Positions 1 through 8,223 are shown, numbered from the stretch's first letter. The stretch: 16,636 nucleotides of DNA from Prolixibacteraceae bacterium (GCA_007116765.1 SKHV01000426.1:1-16636), one strand, 5' to 3'. Translations and numbers: made by a program. The notes: generated by a model from the sequence alone, not told the origin.

Positions 1-23
1 ATAGTATAAAAACAAAAGAAAAC

Positions 24-308
24 ATGGCAAGATTTTTTCATACACCCAAGCCAAAATCATATAATGTTGAACCTCGCTATTGGGATCCGGAAAAGGAAAA
101 GCGTGATGCACGCGAAAGGCGAATCAAATCGGAAATGGGTTTAAAAGACGACAACGGAAGCTACAAACCATTTATTGGCAAAGGCGATTTCCGCAAAGGC
201 TTATCGAAAGGAAAATGGTCGGCCAGAAATCAACGCCGCAAATCCAATATTCGCTTACTCATTCTGATTGCTTTACTTGGTTTATTAGTTTTATTCATTC
301 TGAAATAG
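24..308 (+). CDS. Small basic protein with C-terminal membrane anchor, function unknown
   Basis: This encodes 94 residues. The first 73 or so are hydrophilic and rich in Lys and Arg, starting MARFFHTPKPKSYNVEPRYW and including a WDPEKEKRDARERR stretch. The last 20 residues are a hydrophobic helix (about 76-93, LLILIALLGLLVLFI), so the protein is probably a tail-anchored membrane protein with a cytoplasmic basic domain. It has no signal peptide and no catalytic motif I recognise. From memory, similar small proteins sit just upstream of mutL in many Bacteroidota, often near ribH, and some databases label them 'riboflavin synthase subunit beta'. Nothing in this sequence supports an enzymatic role in riboflavin synthesis. 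It lies 11 nt before mutL, so the two are probably co-transcribed. The ATG is preceded by an A-rich leader without a clear Shine-Dalgarno sequence. Confidence 0.8.
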   Translation: MARFFHTPKPKSYNVEPRYWDPEKEKRDARERRIKSEMGLKDDNGSYKPFIGKGDFRKGLSKGKWSARNQRRKSNIRLLILIALLGLLVLFILK

Positions 309-313
309 GGAGG
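307..313 (+). promoter_or_regulatory. Ribosome binding site that fixes the mutL start
   Basis: AGGGAGG lies 6 nt before the GTG at 320 and overlaps the stop codon of the preceding gene (306-308). It is an unusually good Shine-Dalgarno sequence for this window. It supports GTG 320 as the mutL start and translational coupling with the upstream gene, and argues against a start at the in-frame ATG at 215. Confidence 0.65.
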
Positions 314-319
314 TTTCTG

Positions 320-2164
320 GTGGCTGATATTATTCGTTTACTATCTGATTCGGTAGCCAATCAAATTGCTGCAGGTGAGGTGATACAGCGCCCTGCATCG
401 GTAATTAAAGAGCTGGTTGAAAACGCCATTGATGCCGAATCGACAAAAATCATAATTCATGTGAAAGATGCCGGTCGTACTCTGATACAGGTTAGCGACA
501 ACGGCAAGGGCATGTCGCCCACCGATGCACGAATGGCTTTTGAGCGCCACGCCACATCAAAAATCAATTCTGCTGCTGATTTGTTTGCCATAAAAACCAT
601 GGGCTTCAGAGGCGAGGCACTGGCTTCGATAGCATCGGTTGCCGAGGTAGAAATGAAAACTCGCCGCCACAACGATGAGCTAGGTACTTTCATTCATATT
701 TCGGGGTCAGAGCTCATTACTCAAGAAACCGCTTCGACCTCGGCAGGCACGACGTTTTTGGTCAAAAACCTGTTTTTTAACGTACCTGCTCGTAGAAAAT
801 TTTTAAAAACGAACACTACCGAACTAAAACACATCATTACAGAAATACAACGGGTTGCCTTACCCAACCACAATATTAGCTTTTCACTCTACCACAACGA
901 AACCCCTGTATATGAACTAAATGCCGAAAACCTTCGAAAAAGAATTGTAAATATTTTTGGTAAAAACGTCAATCAGAGCCTAATTCCAATCCAAAGCGAT
1001 ACGCATTTGGTCAAATTGAACGGATTTGTGGGCCAGCCAAAATATGCACGTAAAACATTTGGCGAACAATTCTTTTTTGTGAACGGGCGGTACATGAAGC
1101 ATCCCTTTTTTCACCGCGCAGTGATGCAGGCATACGATAAAATATTGCCCCACGATATGATTCCGGCTTATTTCATCATGTTTGAAGTTGATCCTGCCAC
1201 CATCGACATCAACATTCACCCAACCAAGACCGAAATAAAATTTGAAAACGAAAGCATGCTGTGGCAGCTGTTGGGCGCAGCCATACGCGAAGGGCTCGGT
1301 AAGTTTAATGTAGCTCCAAGCATCGATTTTGATCAGGAAGGAAGCATTGATATACCCATTGCTCCAAAATCGACCGATGGAATACAACAACCTACATTAA
1401 GCATTGACCCGGATTACAACCCATTCGAAAGCCATAAAACCAAAGCTACCCACTACACTGACTCTTCAGGGCATAAAAACACCGAAAACTGGGAAAGTTT
1501 ATATTCGGAAAATACCGAAAATAATCAGTTCTTGATTCAAACCGAAAATGAAGCAGTGCAAGCAAACTTTACCGACACAAATATCAATACATCATTGGAA
1601 CAGGGACGCAATATTTTACTGTTCAAAAATAAATATTTACTCACTCCCGTTAAATCGGGATTAATGATTATTGACCAGCGCCGTGCGCATCAACGCATTT
1701 TGTACGAGCAACTTATGATAATATTAACCAACGAAGAAGGTGTTTGTCAGCAACTTCTCTTTCCACAAACTCTTGAAATGAACAAAGCCGACTCGACATT
1801 GCTCAATTCAATTATTGAAGATTTGAATATAATTGGATTTGACATTAGAGAGTTTGGCCCTGACACGTTCATTATAAACGGAATACCGGGCTTTTTAGAC
1901 CATTCAAATGCAAAATCAATAATTGAAAGTACTTTGGAAGATTTAAAAAGTGGTAATTTGAACATAAAAGAAAAGGCTCGTGAACAAATCGCCATTTCGC
2001 TTGCTGCGGCATCGTCGATAAAATACGGTCAACATTTATCTCAAGACGAAGCAGGAAGACTGATTGACAGCCTTTTTGCATGTCAAACCCCGAATTATTC
2101 ACCCACAGGTAAAACTATAATTGAGATAATCCAGCTTGATGAAATTGAAAGAAAAATGAAATAA
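320..2164 (+). CDS. mutL: DNA mismatch repair protein MutL
   Basis: MutL is the ATP-dependent matchmaker that links MutS mismatch recognition to strand removal. The GTG start gives 614 residues, a usual MutL length, and begins (M)ADIIRLLSDSVANQIAAGEV as in the family. The open frame extends back to an ATG at 215, but that would overlap the previous gene in another frame and add residues unlike MutL. The N-terminal GHKL ATPase domain is intact: ELVENAIDAE (31-40, catalytic E31 and N35), SDNGKGM (59-65), ATSKI (78-82) and GFRGEALASI (95-104). A low-complexity linker covers about 350-430. The C-terminal domain keeps the positions of the endonuclease motifs but with changed residues: DQRRAHQRILYE at 452-463 instead of DQHAxxExxxxE, and SPTGK at 594-598 where latent-endonuclease MutLs have CPHGR. 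The assignment as MutL is secure; nuclease activity is doubtful. Confidence 0.97.
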   Translation: MADIIRLLSDSVANQIAAGEVIQRPASVIKELVENAIDAESTKIIIHVKDAGRTLIQVSDNGKGMSPTDARMAFERHATSKINSAADLFAIKTMGFRGEALASIASVAEVEMKTRRHNDELGTFIHISGSELITQETASTSAGTTFLVKNLFFNVPARRKFLKTNTTELKHIITEIQRVALPNHNISFSLYHNETPVYELNAENLRKRIVNIFGKNVNQSLIPIQSDTHLVKLNGFVGQPKYARKTFGEQFFFVNGRYMKHPFFHRAVMQAYDKILPHDMIPAYFIMFEVDPATIDINIHPTKTEIKFENESMLWQLLGAAIREGLGKFNVAPSIDFDQEGSIDIPIAPKSTDGIQQPTLSIDPDYNPFESHKTKATHYTDSSGHKNTENWESLYSENTENNQFLIQTENEAVQANFTDTNINTSLEQGRNILLFKNKYLLTPVKSGLMIIDQRRAHQRILYEQLMIILTNEEGVCQQLLFPQTLEMNKADSTLLNSIIEDLNIIGFDIREFGPDTFIINGIPGFLDHSNAKSIIESTLEDLKSGNLNIKEKAREQIAISLAAASSIKYGQHLSQDEAGRLIDSLFACQTPNYSPTGKTIIEIIQLDEIERKMK

Positions 2165-2252
2165 AGTAGACAGCCTGTCAGTTTTTAAGCAAAGATTGAC
2201 ATCTGGGCAAAAATGGCTCAAAGCTTGTTAATGAATAGAAAAATTAAAAAAT

Positions 2253-3086
2253 ATGTATCAGCAACGTTCACCATTTTCACAAATACCTCCGGTAACAAAA
2301 AATTTAATCCTAATTAATGGATTAATGCTTTTGGCTAGCTACGTATTGCAGCAGCAAGGCGTTAGTTTAACCAGGATTCTTGGTTTATATTACCCCGGAT
2401 CCGAATTATTCAGGCCGTTTCAGATTGTTACGCATATTTTTATGCATGGCGGAATAGGTCACCTTTTTTTCAACATGTTTGCCTTGTTCATGTTTGGCCG
2501 TGTATTGGAAGGCGTATGGGGGCCAAAACGCTTCCTTATTTTTTATTTCGTAACCGGGCTGGGCGCTGCTGCACTACACACCTTTGTGAACTACATTGAA
2601 ATTGCTCCCATGTTAAGTGCAGCCGAGGCAATTTCAAATACTCCTTCGCCCGAATTATTTTCATCGTTTGTCAGCAAATATCAGAATACAATTCAACGTC
2701 TGGGCTTTAACCTGCCTGCGGTAATGGATTTTTCAGCAAAGTGGCACGATTTCAGGGGAACTGCTTCTTATGAAGCCGAAGCCATAAACTTTCTGGATAA
2801 ATTGATGCAAACCCGTATGAATATACCTACTGTGGGTGCATCGGGTGCCGTTTTTGGTGTACTACTAGGCTTTGGTATGCTTTTCCCGAATACTCAGCTC
2901 ATGCTTCTTTTCCCACCTATACCTATACGAGCCAAATATTTTGTAATTGGTTACGGTGTGTTAGAACTCATTCTGGGCTTGTCAAACTCAGGCAGCAACA
3001 TTGCCCACTTTGCCCACTTGGGAGGTATGATTTTTGGTTTCATTTTAATTAAATACTGGAATAAAAACAGTACACATTTTTATTAG
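2253..3086 (+). CDS. Rhomboid family intramembrane serine protease (first of a pair)
   Basis: This is a polytopic membrane protein of 277 residues. Rhomboids cleave transmembrane substrates within the lipid bilayer. The catalytic Ser lies in GASGAVFG (S197) and the catalytic His in AHLGG (H255). The oxyanion-hole HxxxN motif is HLFFN (H70 to N74), inside the family pattern HIFMHGGIGHLFFNMFALFMFG. All key residues are present, so it should be active. Between the ALHTF helix (about 104-112) and the active-site Ser is an insertion of about 75 residues (about 115-190) that is largely hydrophilic and predicted to lie outside the membrane. The core enzyme of the GlpG type has a much shorter connection there. 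The stop is 2 nt before the next rhomboid gene, so the two are one transcription unit, perhaps joined to mutL 88 nt upstream. The substrate cannot be predicted. Confidence 0.92.
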   Translation: MYQQRSPFSQIPPVTKNLILINGLMLLASYVLQQQGVSLTRILGLYYPGSELFRPFQIVTHIFMHGGIGHLFFNMFALFMFGRVLEGVWGPKRFLIFYFVTGLGAAALHTFVNYIEIAPMLSAAEAISNTPSPELFSSFVSKYQNTIQRLGFNLPAVMDFSAKWHDFRGTASYEAEAINFLDKLMQTRMNIPTVGASGAVFGVLLGFGMLFPNTQLMLLFPPIPIRAKYFVIGYGVLELILGLSNSGSNIAHFAHLGGMIFGFILIKYWNKNSTHFY

Positions 3087-3088
3087 TT

Positions 3089-4012
3089 ATGGATATCTGG
3101 GGTGAAATAAAACAAACATTTAAACGCGGAAGCATTGTTACAAGACTCATTTATGTAAATCTGGCTGTATTTTTGGCCTTGCGAATAATTCTTGTGGTAT
3201 TTTCGTTGTTTAACTCGAGCCTGCCAATAATCGAATGGCTTGCTCTTCCGTCGGACATAAGCTTGTTAATGAGGCGTCCGTGGACACTTATCACATATAT
3301 GTTTTTGCACTACAGTTTCATCCATATTCTTTTCAATTTGCTTTGGCTGTATTGGTTTGGTAAAATTTTTCTTCAATATTTCGATGAAAAAAAATTGCTA
3401 AGTCTGTATTTTCTGGGAGGAATTTCGGGTGGAATAATATACATGCTTGCTTACAATATTTTTCCTGCGTTCGAAAGCATTGCACATGCAGGCAGATTGC
3501 TGGGTGCATCGGCATCAATTATAGCCATAGTGATTGCAACAGCCGTCTACACTCCAAACCTATCATTGCACTTGTTCCCACTGAGTGCGCTCTTTGGACC
3601 AATTAAAATAGTTTGGATAGCTTTAGCCTCGGTTCTTATTTACATTATTGGTGTAGGAGGCTCAAATGCAGGCGGAAATTTAGCACACCTAGGCGGGGCA
3701 TTGTGGGGTTATTTATACATGTTGCATCTAAAAAAGGGAAACAACATAACAGCCTCATTCGATACATGGCTTTATCAGTTTTTCTCGAAAGCAGGTGCAT
3801 TTTTCTCGAAACGAAATCACATGCATGTAAGTTACCGAAGAGATAAGGTACAAAACATGAACGACAGGGAGTATAATAAGAAGAAAAAAGCCGAGAAAGA
3901 AGAAATCAATATCATACTCGACAAGATAGCTCGCTCGGGTTACGACAGTTTAAGCAAAAAAGAAAAAGAAATGCTTTTCAAAATGGGCGGTCAAAAAGGA
4001 AAGCCAAACTAA
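3089..4012 (+). CDS. Rhomboid family protease with C-terminal cytosolic tail (second of a pair)
   Basis: This is a second rhomboid of 307 residues. The catalytic dyad is visible as S141 in LLGASAS and H200 in NLAHLGGALWG, with HILFN (H79 to N83) as the HxxxN motif. It is therefore probably active, although GASAS replaces the commoner GASGA/GxSG form. It lacks the long loop insertion of its neighbour. After the last membrane helix (about 200-213) comes a soluble tail of about 90 residues. The end of the tail is strongly charged: DREYNKKKKAEKEEI, then ILDKIARSGYDSLSKKEKEM. A tail of this kind recurs on Bacteroidota rhomboids; I recall it as DUF6576, but that name needs a profile search. Adjacent rhomboids of different architecture suggest division of labour or a hetero-complex rather than a recent duplication, since sequence similarity is low outside the motifs. 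Confidence 0.9.
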   Translation: MDIWGEIKQTFKRGSIVTRLIYVNLAVFLALRIILVVFSLFNSSLPIIEWLALPSDISLLMRRPWTLITYMFLHYSFIHILFNLLWLYWFGKIFLQYFDEKKLLSLYFLGGISGGIIYMLAYNIFPAFESIAHAGRLLGASASIIAIVIATAVYTPNLSLHLFPLSALFGPIKIVWIALASVLIYIIGVGGSNAGGNLAHLGGALWGYLYMLHLKKGNNITASFDTWLYQFFSKAGAFFSKRNHMHVSYRRDKVQNMNDREYNKKKKAEKEEINIILDKIARSGYDSLSKKEKEMLFKMGGQKGKPN

Positions 4013-4055
4013 ACCGCTATCTTATTTCAACACAAGCTACACTTACTACTGAAAG

Positions 4056-6521
4056 TTATTGCCGTATAAGTTCTTCTACTTCGCCAAGTTTGGTTTTAGC
4101 TTCCTCATCGTTAGGTTTTAAACTAAGTGCCCTGCGGTAAAAAAAGCGGGCTACCGAAAGATTGTTGGCATCAAAGGCTTCGTTCGCCCGTTGCATGGCC
4201 TCGTCGTATTCGCGGTTTGCGGTGCGCGATGCAGTACTTTGCGCTAACCTTGTACTTACCAGTATTCTTTCAGTCACATATTCGTCGTTAGGTTTAGCCT
4301 CACCGGCTTTCATGTAGTAGAAACGTGCCACACCAAAATCGCCGGTAGCAAATGCCTCGTCTGCTCGCAGTATCATTTCGGCATATCTTGCTTCATTCAC
4401 ATTATCGCCCAATATCTGCTGTTCAACAAAGCTTAGTTTTTCAGTAGCTAAGGCATCGTTAGGAACTAGAGCCAATGCACGTCTGAAGTAAAAACGAGCA
4501 AGTCCCCAGTCTTGTGAAACAATAAACTGCTCACCCAATTGCATAGCTTCACTATAAGCCAAACGCCTTGCCTCGGCACTCAAGCTTCTCAAATCGGAAA
4601 AATCAATTTTGTCAAGTTCAGACTGTGTCTCAGGCTCTTGTGTTTGTTGTGCACTGAGTATTTCATCTATACGTGCTATTTGATTTTGAGGATACTCCTG
4701 CCCGGGAATTAACTGCAACGATTGCAAATACAGCAAACGAGCCGGGTGATAAGATTGCTGGTTAAAAGCTCTGTCGGCTCTAGCCAGAGTTTGTGTATAA
4801 TCACTTTGAATCTGTTCTAGTCGTTTTTGTTCGTTAGCTTCCCGGGACAGGATTCCCCTTATTTTAGTAATTTGTTCTGTTGGATATTTTTCGCCTGGAA
4901 TTATCAGCAAGGCATCGTGGTATTTTGCAATTGACTGATCGTATTGTTTGTTTTCGTATAAAACGTCGGCTTCGGCAATAATTTCATTGAATTTTTCTCT
5001 TACTGCTTCGTCTCTGTCTGCTCCTGCAAGCAAGCGATCAATTTCTTCAATTTTACCTTTTGCATATTGCTCGTTAGGAATAAGCTCGCTTGCTCTTACA
5101 TACAAAGGCCTCGCTTCACTATATTTGCGTGCGACCATAAGGCCATCGGCCTCGCGAATCAGACTGTTGTATTCTTCTCCTTCAATTTGAAGGCGAGCCA
5201 GAATACTATTAATTATCCGAATCTGATTTCGTGGATACAACTCGTAGTCTTTTATGGAAAGTGCCAGTTCGTAATACTCAATGGCATCGCGATAAAGCCT
5301 GTTGTCGAAGTTCCGATCAGCCTCGGCAATTGCATCATCGTAAGCACGGTTTCTTGCTTCCTGCAACTTGAGTCGCTCAGCTTCTTCGCGTTGTCGGGCC
5401 AATGCTAAAGCAATATCGTCGTCGTGCAGTAAACGATCAATTTCTTCAACCATTAATAAGGCATAACTACTTTCATTAATTTGCGGCACAGCAAGTGCAT
5501 AATGTTCTTTGGCTGCTGCAAGCTCTTCGTTCAAAAATTTTTCATCGCCTTTAGCAACCAATTCTTGATAGCGCTTTTCTCTTGCCCGGTAAACAAGCTT
5601 GTAATGTTCAACTTCGTTTATTCCGAGTGCGTAACTGTTATCTACCTCACGAGTCGCATTTTCGAGTCGCGACACTATCTGGTTTTCGCCGGGTTTTATA
5701 CGATTTGCAATTTCGAAGGCTACTTTAGCCACAGTGTATTCGCGCTCATTCATTTTTTGGTCGCCATAGTTTATATACTTTGACAAATTTGAGTCGTTTG
5801 CCGGCCCCAAAGTTTCGATAAGCTGTTCGTGCAAAAGCAACTGATACATGCGCCCCACCTGACGGCGCGGGTTTTCCCTGTCGGGGAAAATCATCAAGGC
5901 ATCGCGGTATAAATGCATAGCTAGCTCGTAATTTCTTTGTGTTGAATGATAGTCGGCATCGCGCATGTTTTTGTTAAACTCGTCGGTTTTAGCCTTTAAG
6001 GTTTCACGTTCGTAACGTTCACTTTTTTTTCTGATTTCATCAAGAATATGGCTTACTTCACTTTGCATGGTTCGTGCATCACGTAGCAAATCAGCATCAA
6101 AATTATCGATTTGTGAATTATACGAAATCCGTGGAATATTGTCGTCGGACATGCTCACTCCCGGCACATTGCGATAGAGTATAACCGCAACCTGATAAGG
6201 TGGGAAGGAGCAATCTCCTGAACATACTCCTTCGGGAAGCCGGGAATCTACTTCAATTGATTTAGAATAGTAGCCATCTTTTGAGAAAGTAAATAAATAT
6301 TGCTGTCCCAGCTCAAGTTGTATACGAAAGTTACCGGTTCGGTTTACCTGCACGTTTCTCAGTAATGCTCCGTTACGGAGAACCTGAATATTTGTGCCCT
6401 CTACCAAACCTTGCTCTACCTTAACATTCCCGGTTAAATAGAAATACCCAGAAGGCTGCTGAGCATGCACTAAAACCAGAAATAAAAAGCATAACAAAAT
6501 GCTAATTACTTTTCGGGACAT
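4056..6521 (-). CDS. Exported TPR-repeat protein with N-terminal beta domain, function unknown
   Basis: This encodes 821 residues with a clear Sec signal peptide (hydrophobic 5-19, probable cleavage after VHA at 20). There is no lipobox, so it is probably periplasmic or outer-membrane-associated. Residues about 25-115 look like a beta-sandwich of the carboxypeptidase-regulatory/PEGA type (YFYLTGNVKV, then an RTGNFRIQL turn) with two Cys at 100 and 104 that could form a disulfide. From about 180 to the end there are around ten TPR-like helical hairpins, with related Ala-Asp/Asn positions at 401, 458, 519, 583, 721 and 780. Two subtypes are visible. Middle repeats end in a YPxxQIxxIxxIL helix, and the last three carry ARFYFRRALxLxPND. 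Such scaffolds bind proteins or peptidoglycan-associated complexes. I do not recognise the family. It stands alone on this strand, convergent with the rhomboids and divergent from nhaC. Confidence 0.88.
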   Translation of the reverse strand: MSRKVISILLCFLFLVLVHAQQPSGYFYLTGNVKVEQGLVEGTNIQVLRNGALLRNVQVNRTGNFRIQLELGQQYLFTFSKDGYYSKSIEVDSRLPEGVCSGDCSFPPYQVAVILYRNVPGVSMSDDNIPRISYNSQIDNFDADLLRDARTMQSEVSHILDEIRKKSERYERETLKAKTDEFNKNMRDADYHSTQRNYELAMHLYRDALMIFPDRENPRRQVGRMYQLLLHEQLIETLGPANDSNLSKYINYGDQKMNEREYTVAKVAFEIANRIKPGENQIVSRLENATREVDNSYALGINEVEHYKLVYRAREKRYQELVAKGDEKFLNEELAAAKEHYALAVPQINESSYALLMVEEIDRLLHDDDIALALARQREEAERLKLQEARNRAYDDAIAEADRNFDNRLYRDAIEYYELALSIKDYELYPRNQIRIINSILARLQIEGEEYNSLIREADGLMVARKYSEARPLYVRASELIPNEQYAKGKIEEIDRLLAGADRDEAVREKFNEIIAEADVLYENKQYDQSIAKYHDALLIIPGEKYPTEQITKIRGILSREANEQKRLEQIQSDYTQTLARADRAFNQQSYHPARLLYLQSLQLIPGQEYPQNQIARIDEILSAQQTQEPETQSELDKIDFSDLRSLSAEARRLAYSEAMQLGEQFIVSQDWGLARFYFRRALALVPNDALATEKLSFVEQQILGDNVNEARYAEMILRADEAFATGDFGVARFYYMKAGEAKPNDEYVTERILVSTRLAQSTASRTANREYDEAMQRANEAFDANNLSVARFFYRRALSLKPNDEEAKTKLGEVEELIRQ

Positions 6522-6707
6522 TATAACTTTTAACCAGTTTACTTATCACCATAAATTTAACTTTATAAGCGACAAAAATCAATAAGAATTCACAAAAGAT
6601 ATGAATTTATGTTGAATTTATTTTTCAAATTAAATACAACAGCAAAAAAAACTTGTATGTTTAACTTGTATTTACCACTTTTACAGCCTGTTTAATTCAT
6701 ATTAGCA
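6522..6707. promoter_or_regulatory. Divergent intergenic region between the TPR gene and nhaC, with short direct repeats
   Basis: This 186-nt AT-rich spacer must hold the start signals for both flanking genes, which point away from each other. Two tandem repeats are visible: GAATTTAT at 6603-6610 and 6614-6621 (11-nt period, about one helical turn), and AACTTGTAT at 6650-6658 and 6663-6671 (13-nt period). No perfect TAnnTTTG box is present. A near match, TATCTTTTG with one extra T, reads on the minus strand at about 6597-6605. The repeats may be regulator sites or simple AT-rich chance matches. Confidence 0.35.
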
Positions 6708-8147
6708 ATGATAAAAAAACCAGGCATACTTGCGGCACTTTTTCCAATATTATTACTCATTGTACTTTTAACATCCAATGTATTTCTTTTCGACGATGTA
6801 CTCGACGGCCCCAATCAAATTGCTTTATTGCTGGCCGCATCGGCAGGTATTATTATCGCGTACAGTTTGGGATACCGATGGAGTGCCATCAATCATCGCA
6901 TTGTAAAAACTATTGGAGCAGCTATGCCGTCGATGCTCATACTACTATTAATTGGCTCGCTGGCCGGCACATGGCTACTAAGTGGTGCAATACCGGTGAT
7001 GGTTTACTACGGGCTCGACATTATAAACCCAAAAGTTTTTTTAGTTACCGCGGTTGTTGTAAGCGCAATAGTTTCGGTAGTTACCGGCAGTTCATGGTCG
7101 ACTGTAGCTACTATTGGTGTAGCACTTTTAGGAATTGGCACAACAATGGGCTTTAACGAAGCAATTGTAGCCGGAGCAATTATTTCGGGGGCATATTTTG
7201 GCGATAAAATTTCGCCACTTTCCGATACCACAAACCTGGCTCCGGCCATGGCAGGCACCGATTTGTTTACACACATCAGGTACATGTTGTACACTACTGT
7301 TCCATCGTTTGTATTGACCATTATTGCTTTTTTAGTGATTGGCTTTTTTTACGATTATCAATCGAAAGCTGTTGATGTGTCTTCAGTTCAACAAGCCATT
7401 GAGCATTCGTTTAACGTTACTCCACTACTCTTGCTAATACCAGTCATACTTTTCACAGTAATTGTATTGAAGGTGCCGCCGCTACCTGCATTAATGATTG
7501 GCACCTTGCTGGGTGGTGTTTTTGCAATTATTTTTCAACCCGATATTATTAAGCAATTTGGAGAAGCAGGAAGCAACTATTTGCAAGCATCGTACACAAG
7601 TGTAATGCAGGCTATGTTTGGCGATATTCAAATAAACACCAACGAACCGATGGTGAATGAATTGCTTAGCACTAGCGGAATGAGGGGAATGTTAAACACG
7701 GTTTGGTTAATTCTTACCGCCATGATATTTGGTGGGGTAATGGAAGCCGCCGGTTTGCTCGAAAGAATAACCCGACCTATTGTTGAGCGCGCAAAATCGA
7801 CCGGCTCGCTGGTAGCCTCAACAGTAGCAACTTGCTTGTTTTTCAACACTACAGCGTCAGATCAATACATTGCGATAGTAGTTCCCGGACGAATGTTCAA
7901 AGATGCTTACGCCAAAAAAGGGCTTAAACCTGAAGTACTGAGCCGCACACTCGAAGATTCAGGAACAATGACCTCGGTACTCATTCCATGGAACACCTGC
8001 GGTGCCACTCAGGCAAAAGTACTTGGTGTATCTACAGTCTCCTATTTACCCTACGCGTTCTTCAATATCATCAGTCCGTTTATGACCATTGCTTTTGCTT
8101 ATTTAAACATTAAAATGAGAAGGTATAAAGAAAAACCCAAGCAATAA
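6708..8147 (+). CDS. nhaC: Na+/H+ antiporter of the NhaC family
   Basis: This encodes 479 residues with about 11-12 predicted membrane helices. NhaC-family proteins exchange cytoplasmic Na+ for external H+, supporting pH and sodium homeostasis; a few relatives exchange organic substrates instead. Family hallmarks are TGSSWSTVAT (126-135) and GDKISPLSDTTNLAPAMAGT (165-184), followed by the second-half repeat with SGMRGMLNTVWL, FNTTASDQYIAIVVPGRMF and EDSGTMTSVLIPWNTCGA. The length is normal and the frame is uninterrupted. The ATG follows an AT-rich leader without a Shine-Dalgarno sequence. It is transcribed away from the TPR gene and lies about 1 kb upstream of the Rnf operon, which may create the gradient it works with. 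That functional link is inference. Confidence 0.93.
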   Translation: MIKKPGILAALFPILLLIVLLTSNVFLFDDVLDGPNQIALLLAASAGIIIAYSLGYRWSAINHRIVKTIGAAMPSMLILLLIGSLAGTWLLSGAIPVMVYYGLDIINPKVFLVTAVVVSAIVSVVTGSSWSTVATIGVALLGIGTTMGFNEAIVAGAIISGAYFGDKISPLSDTTNLAPAMAGTDLFTHIRYMLYTTVPSFVLTIIAFLVIGFFYDYQSKAVDVSSVQQAIEHSFNVTPLLLLIPVILFTVIVLKVPPLPALMIGTLLGGVFAIIFQPDIIKQFGEAGSNYLQASYTSVMQAMFGDIQINTNEPMVNELLSTSGMRGMLNTVWLILTAMIFGGVMEAAGLLERITRPIVERAKSTGSLVASTVATCLFFNTTASDQYIAIVVPGRMFKDAYAKKGLKPEVLSRTLEDSGTMTSVLIPWNTCGATQAKVLGVSTVSYLPYAFFNIISPFMTIAFAYLNIKMRRYKEKPKQ

Positions 8148-8193
8148 ATTTTAATATTTCATTTACTTACAATTAATTTATGCTGTTGGCAGT

Positions 8194-8223
8194 TTATAAA
8201 ATCTGTTAAAATAGATTTTATAA
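8194..8223. repeat. Perfect 11-bp inverted repeat downstream of nhaC
   Basis: TTATAAAATCT (8194-8204) and AGATTTTATAA (8213-8223) are exact reverse complements separated by 8 nt. The stem is AT-rich and is followed by GGGGTG rather than a T-run, so it is a poor intrinsic terminator, although T-rich sequence comes about 12 nt later. It sits 46 nt behind the nhaC stop and 63 nt before the next start codon, close to where a promoter of the next gene would lie. It could be an operator for that gene or a weak transcript-end hairpin. Confidence 0.5.

Noticed and set aside
215..319. N-terminal extension of the mutL reading frame to the ATG at 215
   Set aside because: It overlaps the upstream small gene, its residues do not resemble MutL, and the GTG at 320 has a strong ribosome binding site and gives the family N-terminus.
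2167..2185. GACAGCCTGTC followed by a T-run behind mutL as a terminator
   Set aside because: The arms leave no room for a loop unless the stem shrinks to 4 bp, which is too weak; treated as a chance palindrome.
4948..5783. Plus-strand ORFs of 80-113 residues inside the TPR gene
   Set aside because: They are antisense shadows of a clearly coding repeat protein; no start signals or recognisable motifs.
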